DNA of 64,000 nucleotides from Cinnamomum chago (GCA_038049695.1 CP142453.1:130893001-130957000); one strand, 5' to 3'. Shown: positions 20,833 to 33,508, counted from the first letter of the stretch. Program-made: numbers and translations. Notes: generated by a model from the sequence alone, not told the origin.

Positions 20833-23800
20833 TCAAAGCAGATCATCATATGCAATAATTTCTCGGCCTTTGAAAGGCAACTCTGGCCCACTTTTGGATG
20901 GAGTCGACTTTGCTCCTGGACTAAGCTTCTTATTATCTCTACCATGTCTGCTGAGAGGTATTTCTGGTCGCAGAAGCTGGGAAGATGATAGGAGATGGTC
21001 CTTGCCAGAGGTGGCCCCCACTCCCAACCTCCACTGGGGAAGGGGATCATTTGCCCAAGATACTCCAACCTGCTTTCATTCAACCAGAAGTAAAAATCCC
21101 AAGCTACATGTACAATGAGCATTTAGATGAACAAGTTTCTACATCCCATCCCCAACATTTGGACAGGAAATAAAAGAAATCTTATGAAAACAGGAACTAA
21201 TCTATTACTTACAGCTAACACAAAATTTCTTCTTAAAATACATGTGCTACATGTCAGTGCATCAGCAGACACAACAGAAGATAAAGGGCGTACTCATGAA
21301 ACATTGGAATTCCACACTCCATAGATTTCCATTTCTGCAATAACCTTGAAAAGCAGTTCTGACAACCTCTCCTTCCTAATTCCAAGGAGAAACAAACCTA
21401 CATTTTTTTTTTACTTCTGAAAGCATTACTGTCTCCAATGGTGTTGGTGCCAATGAAATCCCTCTAACTAGAGTGGGTCCCGATCCTCTACTGCTTCAGC
21501 AATATGCTGCTCTCCACCACTTATTAAAACAGATCACATGGAGGGCCCACTGGCCTACCAAATATAATAGGTATTTGGGATCTAACCAGATACAAAAAAT
21601 CAGGTCCAATGAACATTCCTAGCCATCTGAACTCCGAACCATGGTCATGAAATGAATGGCCAAAAATGGAGACTTCACTCTATATCTGCCAATGTCAATT
21701 TCATGGCCTTAGAGCAAGCAGCTGGCAATGCCAATTGGACCTGATTTTTCTGCAAATAGATAGATCCCAAAGATCTCTTATATCTAGTAGGACAAAGGGC
21801 CCCAAAAACTCCACACGTCCTATCTCAGAAAACTGTAGAGAGTGGCATGCTCTAAAAGCAGTAGAGGATCTGTGCCTAACTAGAAATGTGAAGCTCAGTG
21901 GTAATGTCAGAGTAATGCAGGAAAATGGAAAAGAAAGAGGGCCAGGAGGTCCCAGCAACAGTTGGTACCTAGTGAGGCTATCTGAGGTCACCAGAAAATC
22001 TTGCATGTGCTTCAGATTCTCGGGTTCTTATAGGAATGTAAACAGGTCAGGTTCGGGGATCCCCAGCAAATCTTGGACACGATGGACTCATACTAAACTC
22101 TGGACCTGGCTCAAAATCTAAGCAATGATAATATTTAATTAGGTGTGGCATGAAATTGTTAATCATAACTACATTGCTCTCTGGAGATGGGTGGCATGCT
22201 AATATGGTAGATTATATTATGTTGGGCATTTGGAAGAAGGCACTGCAAAGTGTTAAAATGAGTTTCCAACCTGTATTACCTTGAGCATAGCATGTGATTT
22301 TTGGGTCGAATTTTGACTTGGTAACAAAAGGTTATGATACCAACTTCCATACCTGTGATAGTTGACAGAATAATTTTGGATCATTTGAACCTTCGGATGA
22401 TAGAATTGTTTGGTTTTCTTCGGCATGATCTTAGAGATTAGGTAGTCAGTCTACCAGATAAATTTCTTACTACTACTGCAGTGTGCATATTCCAACTTCA
22501 AGTTTTGATAGGAGGTTTTGAGGCCAAATAATAAGAGCTACCTTAGTGAAATCATTTTACAGCAGGTTGTGTGGGCTGTCCAAAGTATTTGATGTTTTCC
22601 CTGTAGCATATTTGAGCACCTCCAACAGAGCTTGCCTTTTGTTGGACTGCTGCTGCTTTAGACAAAATTCAGCCATAAATAATCTTCATCAGAGAACGCA
22701 AATCAGTGTCTATGTGTGTCTTTTATGCTGTTTTCCAGAGATGCTGAGATTATAAATCATTCATTGATTCATTGCCATTTTTCAGCATTGGATTGGGAAA
22801 GATTCATCTAGCTTTGAGGGGTGCAGTGGTCAGTGGACACTAGCAACAGATACCCGCGCTAAGCACGGGCAAGTAATAGAGGACATTTACATGAGAAGAC
22901 ATTCGCGATGTTAAGAACATAAAAAACCCAGGTGAGGAGGATGATATTTCATACAGATTGGCCTTAATGATGAGGATAATGATATGAACAAAGCACGCTA
23001 GAACCTGTTTTAAGCATGCATGTACCCCTGAAGAATATCATCACCTGTAAAAACAAAAACACAATAAAACGAAGATTGTCCAGTCTCCACGCAACAATAT
23101 TCATTATTTTAAGCACACATGTACTTTTGTTCATGAGTTGGGAATGCGAAAAGGTGTGAGCGTTACCACATTTGAAAAATGATTTGATGGAAGGATTTGA
23201 TGAGTGCAAATGTCGTGAGAGTTGGCTTCATTATATAGGACTTTTGCAATAAGATCTGCTTGCTAAGCAAGAGGGAGAAGAAGACGAGACAACCATGCTC
23301 AGTCATAATACAGACTAATATGGACAGTTATGGAGATTTATATCCCTAACTCATTTCAGTTACAAAAGAGAATATCATTTATATATAATTAAAAATAATT
23401 ATTTTCCATAAAACATCATTTATATATAATTCATAGTAATTATTTTCAATTATATCATTTATAGGATCTTGATTACACTATATAGGGTATATAGGGACGG
23501 TTATGAAGATTATATCAACTATATCATTTATAGGGACGGTTATGGAGATTTACATCAATTATATCATTTATAATGTAATAATCCTTTTAAGTTACTGTTT
23601 TTTAGAACACTCTGTATCTTTAAGAAGAGTCGAAATAGGGAAAAAAACAAATAAGTAATCAGACTCAAAATCGAATTGGGATTCAATTCGCTTCATATAT
23701 AATATAATATAACTAGCGAAAAGTCCCCAGGCTTAGCACGGGCAGCGTAATTCACAATATTAGACAGTGAAAAACATTATAAAAAAAGGTTTTGGAAATA

Positions 23801-26800
23801 GAGGGGGATGTAGAGAGAGCAAAGGCATGGACACACAGAGAAGATGAAAGGAAGCATTAAAATGTTGGAAATATACTGAGAAGATGAAAGGAGTGCATAG
23901 AAATGGGGAGTCTTAGTATTAAAGAGTCATGAGGGGGGAGTAGTTTCAATAGTAAAGAGGATTTAAAAACGGAGAGAGTCGAAATCAATCCAGTGAAGAA
24001 AGGGGTCAAAACAAAATCCACAGAGTCCAAATCAATTTGAAATTAATCTCTAATATCTCAGTTCGCTTCATTCGATGAAGAGAGTTGCATCTTATTCATA
24101 ATTTCATTTAAGACATTACTGAAATGCAAGAAATGAAGAGGGATGAGAGTTATGGGGGAGAAGAGTAACGCTTTTGAGGAAGAGGAAATGCAGAAAGGAG
24201 TTACGGTTTCGGGTTGTATTTGAATCAGTCACATGGAATTAATATTAAATGGGCAATTATAGTATATGAAGCGAACTGTTTTTAGAATCAATTTTGAGGT
24301 TGATTTCCGATTTAATTTTGATCATCCATTAGAATATTGACCTGGTATTAATATTGCATACTAATAGTCACTTCCTCAAAACTTAAAACTAATGTTTGTC
24401 TCTTAGTCTCGTTTCCATTTTAATTCTTTTATTTTGAAACGTCACTGCTCTCTCCCCACCCATTATGAATGGTAAATGACACTATTAAATCTCTTTTAAG
24501 TCTCCTCTTCTTAATCTCTCATTTAAATCTCTCCTTATCCTTGACTAAACAACTATCCATTTCTTCATATCCAAATATATGGAAATCTCTCACCGAGTGG
24601 AATGCCTTCATATTTTTCTCTTCTCCAAATACGCAAAAGCTTCTCTTGAAATCTAAACTCCAAAACCGTAAATTCAAATCTTTTTGTGGAAGACATTGAG
24701 ACTAATGGATTGGATCATGTTCACTATCATCACCATATTACCATCTTTTCTTTTCTTTTATAGAAATTCTCTTGCAATTGAGGTAAGATATGTGGTATAG
24801 CAATTCAGTAATTTTGTCATAAACTTTACTTTAACTATGCATCATGTTGGTTTTGTCCATCATACACTAGAAAATTATTTAATTTGAGAATTCTACCCAT
24901 CTCTACGATAATAATTTTTTAATGATTTTTTTAACGGTGTTGGTTGTTGTTTTTCATATAAATATATTAAATAAATAATTATTGTTTACCAATGTCAGCA
25001 AAACCAAGTAACTGGTCAATACTTATTTTTTTATGATTGTTACTTACAGTAAAGTCATATGAACTTAGGGTGTGAAATGAGTAATTTTTTCTAGAGCTAT
25101 TAGAATATTTTGCAAAGCAAGAATACAATTTTAGTAAGGATGGAAATATAAATTCTTTTATTTGATTTACTTTTAAGTTTCATCACACCAAATATTGTTG
25201 TGTTTTCTTTTTTTTTTAAATCTTTGTCTTTTGTTGACTACTTTGGAAATGTCATATGAATGAGCCATTAATTAGTAGGGCTGATATTGGTGGAACGTCA
25301 AGAATTATAAGCAGGTCAAAATCAAATCTCAAATTGGCATGGAATTGAGAAGCCCGGGCAAGAGAAATTTAAAATATAATCAAGTTTAGTGGTTTTTTTT
25401 TTTTTTAAATATTACTGATAAAAAGATAAATTAAAAATAAATAAACATATTACTTAGCAAAAAAGGTCCGCGATAATTTTTTTTATAAAAGTTAGATTGA
25501 AACACTAATGACATCTAGGTTTGAAATTGATATAGAAGAATTATAGAAAGAGAGAATGATGATGATGATGATTGGTGAAAATCTTATTTAAATAAAATAG
25601 AAAAATAATATCTCTAGAATTTTCTACATTTGCATAGATGTGTTAGTTCGAATGTAATATAAAGTCCAAAAAATAAAAATAAAAACACTCCAATACCTAT
25701 TTAGGAAAAAAAGCAAGCTGATTTATAGTAGTAAATGGCATTCCTAGTCCAGCATTGATTCTAAATTATTATAATTTTTAAAAAATTAGAAAAAAAAATC
25801 CACCTAAAATGAGAATAAGAAGTACCATTTACTACCTTAATTTGGAGCTCCAAATCGCATCCTTGTAACCCTCAAATATCCAAATAATAGTAGTAGTAGT
25901 AGTAGTAGTAGAAGACACCACCAAAAAAACACAAGAAATTGAAAACTATTAATATTGTAAAAATAAGCATAAATAAAGAAGTAAAAAGAATGGTAGATAT
26001 GGCAGCTAGACTATTCATGGATAAATGACTATTCATGGATTGAATTGCAATCTTTTTTTTTTTTCTTTTTGTATGACTTCCCATCTTAGGTAAATTTATA
26101 AAGACTGAAAAAAAATTTAAAAAAATAGCAACATTAGTCAATAATTTGATATTTTGAAACTTGGAAGTGAATCAAGTAAAAGTAATTATATTTCCATGCA
26201 TTTTGAAATTACATTCTTACTTTACAAAATGTTATAAAGGCTTTCTTTTTTCTTTTTAGTTTTCCGTAGCTTGTATGACTCCATCTAATTCATATGACAT
26301 TTTCAAAGCAGTTAACAATTTTGGTTGAAATGAGAAAGACTTTAAAAAAAAAAAAAGGAAAACACAACAATATTTGGTGTGATGAAACTTAAAAGTAAAT
26401 TAAATAAAAGAATTTATATTTCCATGCTTACTAAGATTGCATTCTTGCTTTGCAAAATATTCTAATAGCTCTAGAAAAAATTACTCATTTCACACCCTAA
26501 GTTCAGATGACTTTACCATAAGTAACAATCATAAAAATAAAATAAAAAAGTATTGACTAGTTTCTTGGTTTTGCTGACATTGGTAAACAATAATTATTTA
26601 TTTAATATATTTCTACGAAAAACAACCAAAACTGTTAAAAAAATCATTAAAAAACTATTATCGTAGAGATTGGTAGAATTCTCAAATCATATAATTTTCT
26701 AGTGTATGATGGACAAAACCAACATGATGCATAGTTAAAGTAAAATTCACGACAACATTACTGAATTGCTATACCACATATCTTACCCCAATTGCAAGAG

Positions 26801-29800
26801 AATTTCTATAAGAAAAAAAAAACATGGTAATATGGTGATGATAGTGAACATGGTCCAATCCATTAGTCTCAATGTCTTCCACAAAAAGATTTGAATTTAC
26901 AATTTTGGAGTTTAGATTTCAAGAGAAGCTTTTGCGTATTTGGAGAATAGAAAAATAAGAAGGCATTCCACTCGCTGAGAGATATCCATATATTTAGATA
27001 CGCAGAAATGGATAGTTGTTTAGTTAAGGATAAAGAGAGATTTAAATGAGAGATTAAGAAGAGGAGACTTAAAAGAGATTTAATAGTGTCATTTACCATT
27101 CATAATAGTTGGGGAGAGAGTAGTGAGTAGTGACGTTTTAAAATAGAAGAATTAAAATGGAAAGGAGACTAAGAGACAAACATTAGTATTAAGTTTTGAG
27201 GAAGTGACTATTAGTATGCAATATTAATACCAGGTCAAGATTATAATGGATGGTCAAAATTAAATCGGAAATCAACCTCAAAATTGCTTCTAAAAACAGT
27301 TCGCTTCATATATTATAATTGCCAGGTTCTGTAATGATGTTAGTTGAATCATGGCCTTTTCTAGGTTTTCCCCCAATAATGCCTACGGTGGTAAGTGGAC
27401 ATTGCCAGGTTCTGTAATGATGTTAGTTGAATCTTGGCATTTTGCTGGTTTCTCCCCCTATGATACTCAGGTACTTCATAATAAGCAATATATCCGCATC
27501 ATATTGTAAGTTTGTAACTGGTACTTTAGTTTTATGTATAAAATCTGTGTTACCGTTGCATCCATGGCGTGTCATATCTGGGCATCATAGGTTTTGTTGC
27601 ATTACTGGCAGCAATATGGTCTTATTGATTAGAAGGAGAAATAATGTTTTACGGGAAGAAGCCCAAATCTATTGAGGGTGATGTCAATAAGGCAATATGG
27701 AAAGTTGCTTTTTGAGCTATAGCCCTAAAAGAAATTGTGTGGTTGCAACCTTCAGGGTTATGTTGGGTTTAATTGGATTCTTGCACTTGTGACTCCTGGT
27801 ATTTCTACTCGGGAATGCTTGATCTCCTCTCAATAGAGGGTTCAATTGAATTGTTGTAGTTCTGACTCCTAGTATTTCTATTAAGAGTATTCCTTGGTCT
27901 CCTTCTCTCAATAGACTCTTAAGCTTAGTTTTGGACAATGTTCTCAAAATTGAATCATAATCTAAAATCTTAATGGCTCCTAAGTCATTAATTAAAGTCT
28001 TAACATTATAATTTAGTTTTCAAAAAAAAATGTAGAGAGATGGTGTATAATTATTAAATGAGAAAATCTTGCTGCTTTCTATATTAATTCAATGGATGTT
28101 AACCACAGAAGTTAATAAATCTGAAAGCTCTAAAGTGCAGAGTTGCATAGTCTTACTTAGATTTAGAATTAGCATAGTTTTCCGATCGTTGTTAGACCAG
28201 ACTCAGCCAGTTACATGGCCAGGTTGACCAGGAACCTGGACAGATTGATCAGGCAGATCAGCAATTTAATTTTTAAATATTTTTTCTATAAATACATGCA
28301 TTCATAATAATTGAAACAGAGAAAATTTTATAAAGATAAAATCATCTCTTCTTTTGAAATGTAAAGATGCAAAATCAATATGCTTTTGAAGGATTATGTA
28401 AATTTCATGCAAGCTGTAATTTTAGTTTCAAAAAGTGACTTGTACATTTAGATTCTACCATTCTAAAAAAAAACTTGTGAACCATATGCATCATGTTAAC
28501 CCACTCCTGTCGCCTATAATCAAATTGCACTCTGTACCTTAGATGATGCATCGTATTCATAGAATATTATAGTGAACACACTCCGACACACACAGCTATC
28601 CTTATGGATTGTGATCTTCCTGAACCTAGTTGTTGAGTCATCACATTGAGCTTTTTCTTCCTTCTTTTGAATGCTAACACAACTGGAACCCACATACATT
28701 GAGCACTAACCTCATACATATCTTCTGTTGAGGAAATGCATTCTCCTAATTGATACTATTTTAAGAAACTTCTATCGCAAGCATCAGATCAATCTATGAC
28801 TCAGCCATCTACACTTAAAAAATGCTAAGTTGTTAAGACTGGTGGAATGCCATCCCAAGCCTCAGCCAAAGTTGTGATAGCAACTGCGCAACCCACTTGA
28901 GTAGAAAAAACCAAGCCGCAATATCGATGGGTTCACCTTTCACAATAGAGAGCAAAGAAGGCCCTTGACCGGCACAAAAGGTCCTGCACCTTCTTTTTCC
29001 TTCTTTTCTTTATTTGTTGGGGTTTCATTTGGTTGTTGGAGATTCTGGTTAGTTGAGTAGTTAAAAGGATGACAATGAATCAATAAGCCAACACCAAACT
29101 AAGGGGAAAATGACCTATGGATAAATATATAATCTACAATGACCATGAACCAAAACAAACAACTTTTAGTTAGCACACTTAAAAGAGGGTTTCTAAAAGC
29201 AAACATTGATTGATATCTAATAATTCTTCTATGATGTTATCTTCCTTCCAATTTGGTTAAAATTTCACTCTTTTCATCAGTCCGAAGTGAATAAATAGTT
29301 AAATTTGGCTCAGTATGAGGCATTCATCAATCATTATGAACTGCTTTAACTTCACAAGTACAAATCTTTCAACCTTCTAGCCCTAATTCTACTACTATCA
29401 TAACCAAAGCGCAAAGAGAAAATCGATAGAAAAGAAAGTGCAATTCCAAGGAAATCAGATTCCATGAAAAAAAGGCAAAAATACCTTTTGGGAACCAACA
29501 GCGATGCCAGTAGAGGGATCTAGGGCAGCAGCCACAGCGGCTTGGGCGGAGTCGTGGGAGCGGAAGGTGAGGTATCCGAAGCTGACGGCGGGGTCGATGC
29601 GGAGGCGGGAAATGGAACCGAACATCTGGAAGCGGGATTTGAGGTCGAGGACGGTGCAGCCAGGGGCGAGGCCGGTGACGACCACGACGGAGCTCTGCTT
29701 GGTGGTGGGCTTGTTGTCTTCCTCCTTCTCTCGGTTGCTGTTCGGAGTTTGGCGGGGGCGCTTTGGAGGAGGAGAGGAGAGCTGGGGTTTCTCTCTCTTC

Positions 29801-29811
29801 CAACTACTCAT
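20833..29811 (-). CDS. RRM-domain protein similar to Arabidopsis At1g27050, two exons, 187 aa
   Basis: Exon 1 is 29485-29811 and exon 2 is 20833-21069, joined in phase 0 across an 8415-bp GT-AG intron (AAG|GTATTT, GCAG|GTTGG). Exon 1 gives a Lys/Pro-rich N-terminus and an RNA-recognition motif: VVVVTGLAPGCTVLDLKSRF (about 42-61), FGSISRLRID, then the RNP1-like VSFGYLTF (76-83). Exon 2 completes the domain with VSWANDPLPQWRLGV and ends in the conserved tail LPFKGREIIAYDDLL, which is how I recognised the distant exon. The family is uncharacterised; RNA binding is inferred from the domain. The total length fits the family. The intron holds Helitron-type ends and a large foldback element, yet both exons look intact. 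Confidence 0.88.
21070..22839 (-). other. RRM gene intron, left part
   Basis: Intron sequence between exon 2 of the RRM gene and the first Helitron-type end. Open frames at 21666-22121 and 22546-22755 have no family likeness and are not supported. No element boundaries were seen. Confidence 0.5.
22840..22870 (-). mobile_element. Helitron-type 3' terminus (minus orientation)
   Basis: Read on the minus strand this gives a hairpin CCCGTGCTTAGCGCGGG (one mismatch), nine bases, then CTAG followed by T. A hairpin about ten bases before CTRR with insertion next to T is the defining Helitron 3' end. The element body would extend to higher coordinates; its 5' end was not found. Confidence 0.6.
23713..23743 (-). 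mobile_element. Second Helitron-type 3' terminus (minus orientation)
   Basis: On the minus strand: CCCGTGCTAAGCCTGGG hairpin (imperfect), a short spacer and CTAG followed by T. It is the same design as at 22840 and in the same orientation. About 23390-23580, just before it, holds several imperfect repeats of a word like TATAGGGACGGTTATG. Between 23744 and 24249 I see no gene. Confidence 0.55.
24250..27324. mobile_element. 3.1-kb foldback element with ~1-kb inverted arms
   Basis: The left arm (about 24250-25265) and right arm (about 26288-27324) are inverted copies of each other with a ~1-kb spacer. The outer ends read GGCAATTATAGTATATGAAG and its near-exact inverse. Both arms encode nearly the same 76-codon open frame in opposite directions (MVNDTIKSLLSLLF, at 24469-24699 and 26869-27099), which shows high arm similarity but is probably not a gene. 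No transposase is present. Target duplications could not be identified with confidence. The type may be a nonautonomous long-TIR (Mutator-like) or Foldback element. It lies wholly inside the RRM gene intron. Confidence 0.75.
25888..25911. repeat. (TAG)8 microsatellite
   Basis: Eight TAG units in the spacer of the foldback element. Confidence 0.9.
27325..29484 (-). other. RRM gene intron, right part
   Basis: Intron sequence. About 27317-27360 and 27402-27445 are two copies, 84 bp apart, of a segment containing CATTGCCAGGTTCTGTAATG or its close variant. The first abuts the end of the foldback element. The rest shows no gene or defined element. Confidence 0.5.
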
Positions 29812-29818
29812 GTTGAAG

Positions 29819-29823
<5 letters not shown>

Positions 29824-29856
<33 letters not shown>
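29824..29856. repeat. (AG)n microsatellite in the RRM gene 5' leader
   Basis: About 16 AG units lie 12 bases upstream of the RRM start codon on the minus strand, where they read as a CT tract, a common feature of plant 5' UTRs. Confidence 0.85.
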
Positions 29857-29859
<3 letters not shown>

Positions 29860-31352
29860 CGCAGAAGTGGAATGGGCAAGTTGGGAGAAGAGGCTTTCCC
29901 TTGCCTTGTTTAAATGGCCTACCTTTCAAGTTTCAAGGTAAAAAGTCTGAGTGGGGTCTACGTGAGCTCAGATCCTCAGTCTAGTGGGGCTCACTATGAA
30001 AAACTTCTAGTATATCAAAAGGAATGTACCCCGCGTACAGATTATCCTAAAATTTTATTTCAATAAGAATTTATCTCATTTAGAAAATTTATAACTAATA
30101 TAATTTTAAATAATTAATAATCACGTTATATTATCGTGCGATGGAGCCAACTAATATTGATTTCAAATAAAATATACATGTTAAATATAGGCATAGGTTT
30201 GCTTCATATTTACTGGGTGTGCGTTTGTGTGAGTTTTTGTAGGGTCAAAAATGACCCCAAGAAAATCATGTTATTAAAAGCAAAAATAGCTTAGGTATGG
30301 CTAGGATTTTCAATCGGGGAATCTCGCTATGAAGTATTACTTCTCAGAATTTCTCTCAAAACATTAAAAGGATGTGATCTTAGCCTACTTATGTGGCTTG
30401 CTCGTCTGATCATATTTCAAAAGCAAAAAATGCACCGGACCTTTTATGAGCCATTGGCCTCTTGTATTTAAGAACTAGTGTGAGACTGTGAGAGGCAAGA
30501 AAAAACATATATTTCAATATAAAAGAAATATAAAAATATGAATTAAAAAGATTTGTAGAGGAAGTGAGGTGAGGGAAGGAATAAGGGAAAGATAAAGATT
30601 TTGATCAGTTAAGTAGCTCCACATCCAAATTGGTGTAATGTGTGCTAGCTATGTTGGGCACACTGTCAAATACAGCAACCTTTGTTCACTTCTTTTTTTC
30701 TCTTTTTGTTGGTTCAAGAATTAATGGGGTTGTTTCACATCTGATTGGTGGGACCCATCCATTAAATTCAAATCAGTCAAATAAAAATAATATACATTTA
30801 TCTACTCATTCCAATTGGAGAAAGTATGTTGATCACTAAAGTTATCTGTTAAATCCAAACCACTAAAGATAATTCATGAGATAAATTATTTTGATGATTT
30901 AACAGAAATAATAAGCACTAAAAATAGTCCTCCCAACGGCCACAAGGTGACATAGAAGCTTTGTCTCCAAGTCGACAACCTCCCCACATCATTACCTTAG
31001 TTCCAAAATTCTAATCTAAAACATAGAGGGTCCATCCACTGCAACTGCATGACCACACCAACTAGATATCATGTTGTTATTGATCTTCTACCACACATCT
31101 TCATATGGATCATAAGCAAGTACCATATGTTTTGGTACTAACATATATTAGTGACGTAGAGATTGATATGGGGATTTGATTTTAAAAGATAATAGGGATT
31201 GATACGGGTTAGATTTGATGAGGTAAGATGGAGATAATTAAGGGTATTTTTTGAATAAATTCTAATGTTTTACCACATGTCATTGTGAAACCTCAAGAGG
31301 GAGCGCCATATGTCGCTCTCCCACAAAGAGGGTTGCTGCATTAATATATATA
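29857..31352. other. Intergenic; upstream of the RRM gene
   Basis: AT-rich sequence. The first few hundred bases should include the RRM promoter, but no motif can be assigned. No coding region is supported. Confidence 0.45.
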
Positions 31353-31735
31353 CTAGCGCTTTGGGCCCGCGCCCAACGCGAGCCTTTAATTCATAAAGGA
31401 AAACTCATTTTAAATTGAAAGTAGACACTGAGTAAACAAACAAACTACATTTAATACAATTATATGATTTCTTCTTCAATGGAGATGAGGGTGAGGGAGG
31501 GCGAGTTGTGAAGTGCACCTTAATTTCTTCTTCAAATCTCATTGAGAGATTTTAGGATAATTCAAAGGAAGTAATTTCCTTTGAGAGATTTTAGGACAAT
31601 GTAATAGGGATCTCATTGAGAGATTTTAGGATACTTCAAAAGAAGTAATTTCCTTTCGGTGCTAGATGATTTGGTGAGCCACGTGTCCCTCTCTAATGAA
31701 TTCACCGGTTGTCTTTTATTATATAATAATACTTT
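31353..31735 (-). mobile_element. Short Helitron-like element (minus orientation)
   Basis: The minus-strand 3' end at 31353-31384 reads GGCTCGCGTTGGGCGCGGGC plus a final C (an 8-bp stem with one G-T pair), then CAAAGCG and CTAG. The opposite end is not certain; a TATTATATAATAA stretch near 31719-31735 is a candidate 5' terminus, giving about 380 bp. Inside, a segment containing GAGAGATTTTAGGA recurs three times (31545, 31589, 31618). Confidence 0.5.
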
Positions 31736-32080
31736 GGATATGGTCATTTATGCTAATTTGATGTAGTCAGATGTTTCGAAATAAGAACGTGTTTAAGGCC
31801 GTGAATGATTTATGTTGGTTAAACCATTGTTTGAAACCCTGAAACGTGATTATCAATTAGGTTTGGAAACATCAATTCAATTATTAATAGAGCCGAATAA
31901 CTCAATTCATTCTCAAATGTTTTCGGTCAACAACAATTTAGGTGATCAAGTAATTAAGGTTATATTAACATCCATAGGTGAGTATTTTTTTTATTTTTTT
32001 AAACGGTAGTAAATACTTTCATTAAAAAGAAAAGAAGAATACAAAAAGAGAAATAAAAAGGGATGTATAAGAGCAATGTG

Positions 32081-32757
32081 TGTTAGATATTATGATTATC
32101 TGTTAAAGAAGATTGTTAAGGTGTTAGTGTTGTTAGGATTATCCTTATCCACTGGATTAATGAAACTTAAGGTGAAATCATGGGAATACAATGATTTTTG
32201 AAAGTCTTTATCGTATCAGAGCTTGGGCCCAATGATGATCTTGCGATCAAGTCGGATACAGTCCTGTTTCCATAATCAACATCGTCCTTTTTTTTTCTTT
32301 CTCCAAAAAACAAAAAACAAAAAACAAAAAAAAACCCCGAGCATCCTCTCCTATCCATCCATCTAAGGCCTTACGATCTCACAATCTTCATCAAAATTTT
32401 CATGATCGAAGCTTTTGGAATAAATCGCGACACATCTGATCCAGTGTGTCACAGGCATCGATAGACTCAGAAATGAGCGGGTTGCGACAGTGATGGATCA
32501 ACGGACAGACGACGATCACCAAGAAGACATGAAGATCGTATTACATAATTTAGATCAAATGGTTCTTTTTCATGCTCACAATTACAACTACTTTCTCTGA
32601 AAGTACGATGTGATTGAGGGGGGTTGTTAGATGTTGTGATTATCTATGAAAGAAGATTGTTAAGATGTTAGTGTTGTTAGGATTATCCTTATCCTCTGGA
32701 TTTGATTATTTCATATACGGTGAAATCATGGAAAGAAGTGATTATTGAAAATCTTTA
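32081..32757 (+). mobile_element. TRIM (miniature LTR retrotransposon)
   Basis: Two similar ~130-bp terminal repeats (32081-32210 and 32625-32757) start TGTTAGAT and share AAGAAGATTGTTAAG, GTGTTGTTAGGATTATCC and GGTGAAATCATGG. The left one is followed by GTATCAGAGCTT, the usual plant initiator-Met tRNA primer site. The right one is preceded by the polypurine tract GATTGAGGGGGG. Flanks ATGTG and ATGTA suggest a 5-bp target duplication with one mismatch. The internal ~414 bp has no coding capacity, as expected of a TRIM. Confidence 0.75.
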
Positions 32758-33100
32758 ATGTACCCTACACAACCAAGCTTACATAATAAAATCCTCCCAA
32801 GGAGATACCCGATCAACCACTTTTTTAGCCAAAGCATTGGCCATAGAGTTGTTTGATCTTAGTTCGTGACTATAATTAAGTCAAAACTCAAAACTATCTG
32901 GTAAATGCACAATAAATGGAGTGACATCTACATATTTTGTCATCAGCCGCATTCCCAAATTGAGAGGAGAGATGATGGAGAGAGGAGTAAAAGTGAAGAA
33001 GAAAGAAGTGGGAGAGGTGTTGCTGGTTTTTCCCCTTTTCCTATGGGCAAAATGGGGTTGTTGTTTAGTAGCATATCTGTGAGGGTTCAAGTTTGCAAAT
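32758..33100. other. Intergenic, no gene seen
   Basis: No recognised feature between the TRIM and the G-tract region. Open frames here are low-complexity. Confidence 0.45.
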
Positions 33101-33104
33101 TGTA

Positions 33105-33508
33105 TCGGGGGAAAATGGGGGGAGGGAAAAAAAATGGGGGAAAGTGGGGAAGAAATTTTTTTTGATGGTGTTTGGGAAAGGGGGAGGGAAAATGAGGGGG
33201 ATGGGGTGGGGGAAAAAGGGTGAAAAAATTTTCCCCCCAAAACAAGGGGGAAAATGGGGAAAGGAGAGGAAAATGGACAAAATTACTAAATTACCCTTTA
33301 TATGTAAAAGATAATTTTAAAGTTTTTATAAAAGTAAGGACAAAACGGTAATTTTCTCTCTATCTTACAAACAAACAAAACCCTACTTTTTCATTTTTCT
33401 TCCCCCTACTTTTTAACTTCCCAAACAAGAGAAGGTAAAATTAATTTCCCCTCACCTCCCATTCATTTTCCTTCCCCTCAATTCCCCCCCCCCCCCCCCC
33501 CCCCCCCC
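33105..33508. repeat. G-tract cluster followed by a 25-bp C homopolymer
   Basis: About 33105-33275 carries more than ten runs of four or more G on the plus strand, separated by A-rich spacers. About 33400-33483 is C/T-rich, ending in an uninterrupted run of 25 C at 33484-33508. The first block is a strong G-quadruplex candidate on the plus strand and the C run on the minus strand. The open frames here (Phe/Pro-rich or Gly/Lys-rich) are low-complexity artefacts. Confidence 0.8.

Noticed and set aside
24469-24699. Possible small secreted protein encoded twice (also at 26869-27099)
   Set aside because: The two copies are simply the arms of the foldback element; no splice sites, no known family, and the frame ends with the repeat similarity.
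29504-29941. Plus-strand open frames over the RRM exon 1 ending in an Arg/Glu repeat
   Set aside because: The Arg/Glu repeat is the translated (AG)n microsatellite; the minus-strand frame has the RRM motifs and splice donor.
32881-33314. Phe/Pro-rich and Gly/Lys-rich open frames on both strands
   Set aside because: Low-complexity translation of the G-tract block with no domain likeness.
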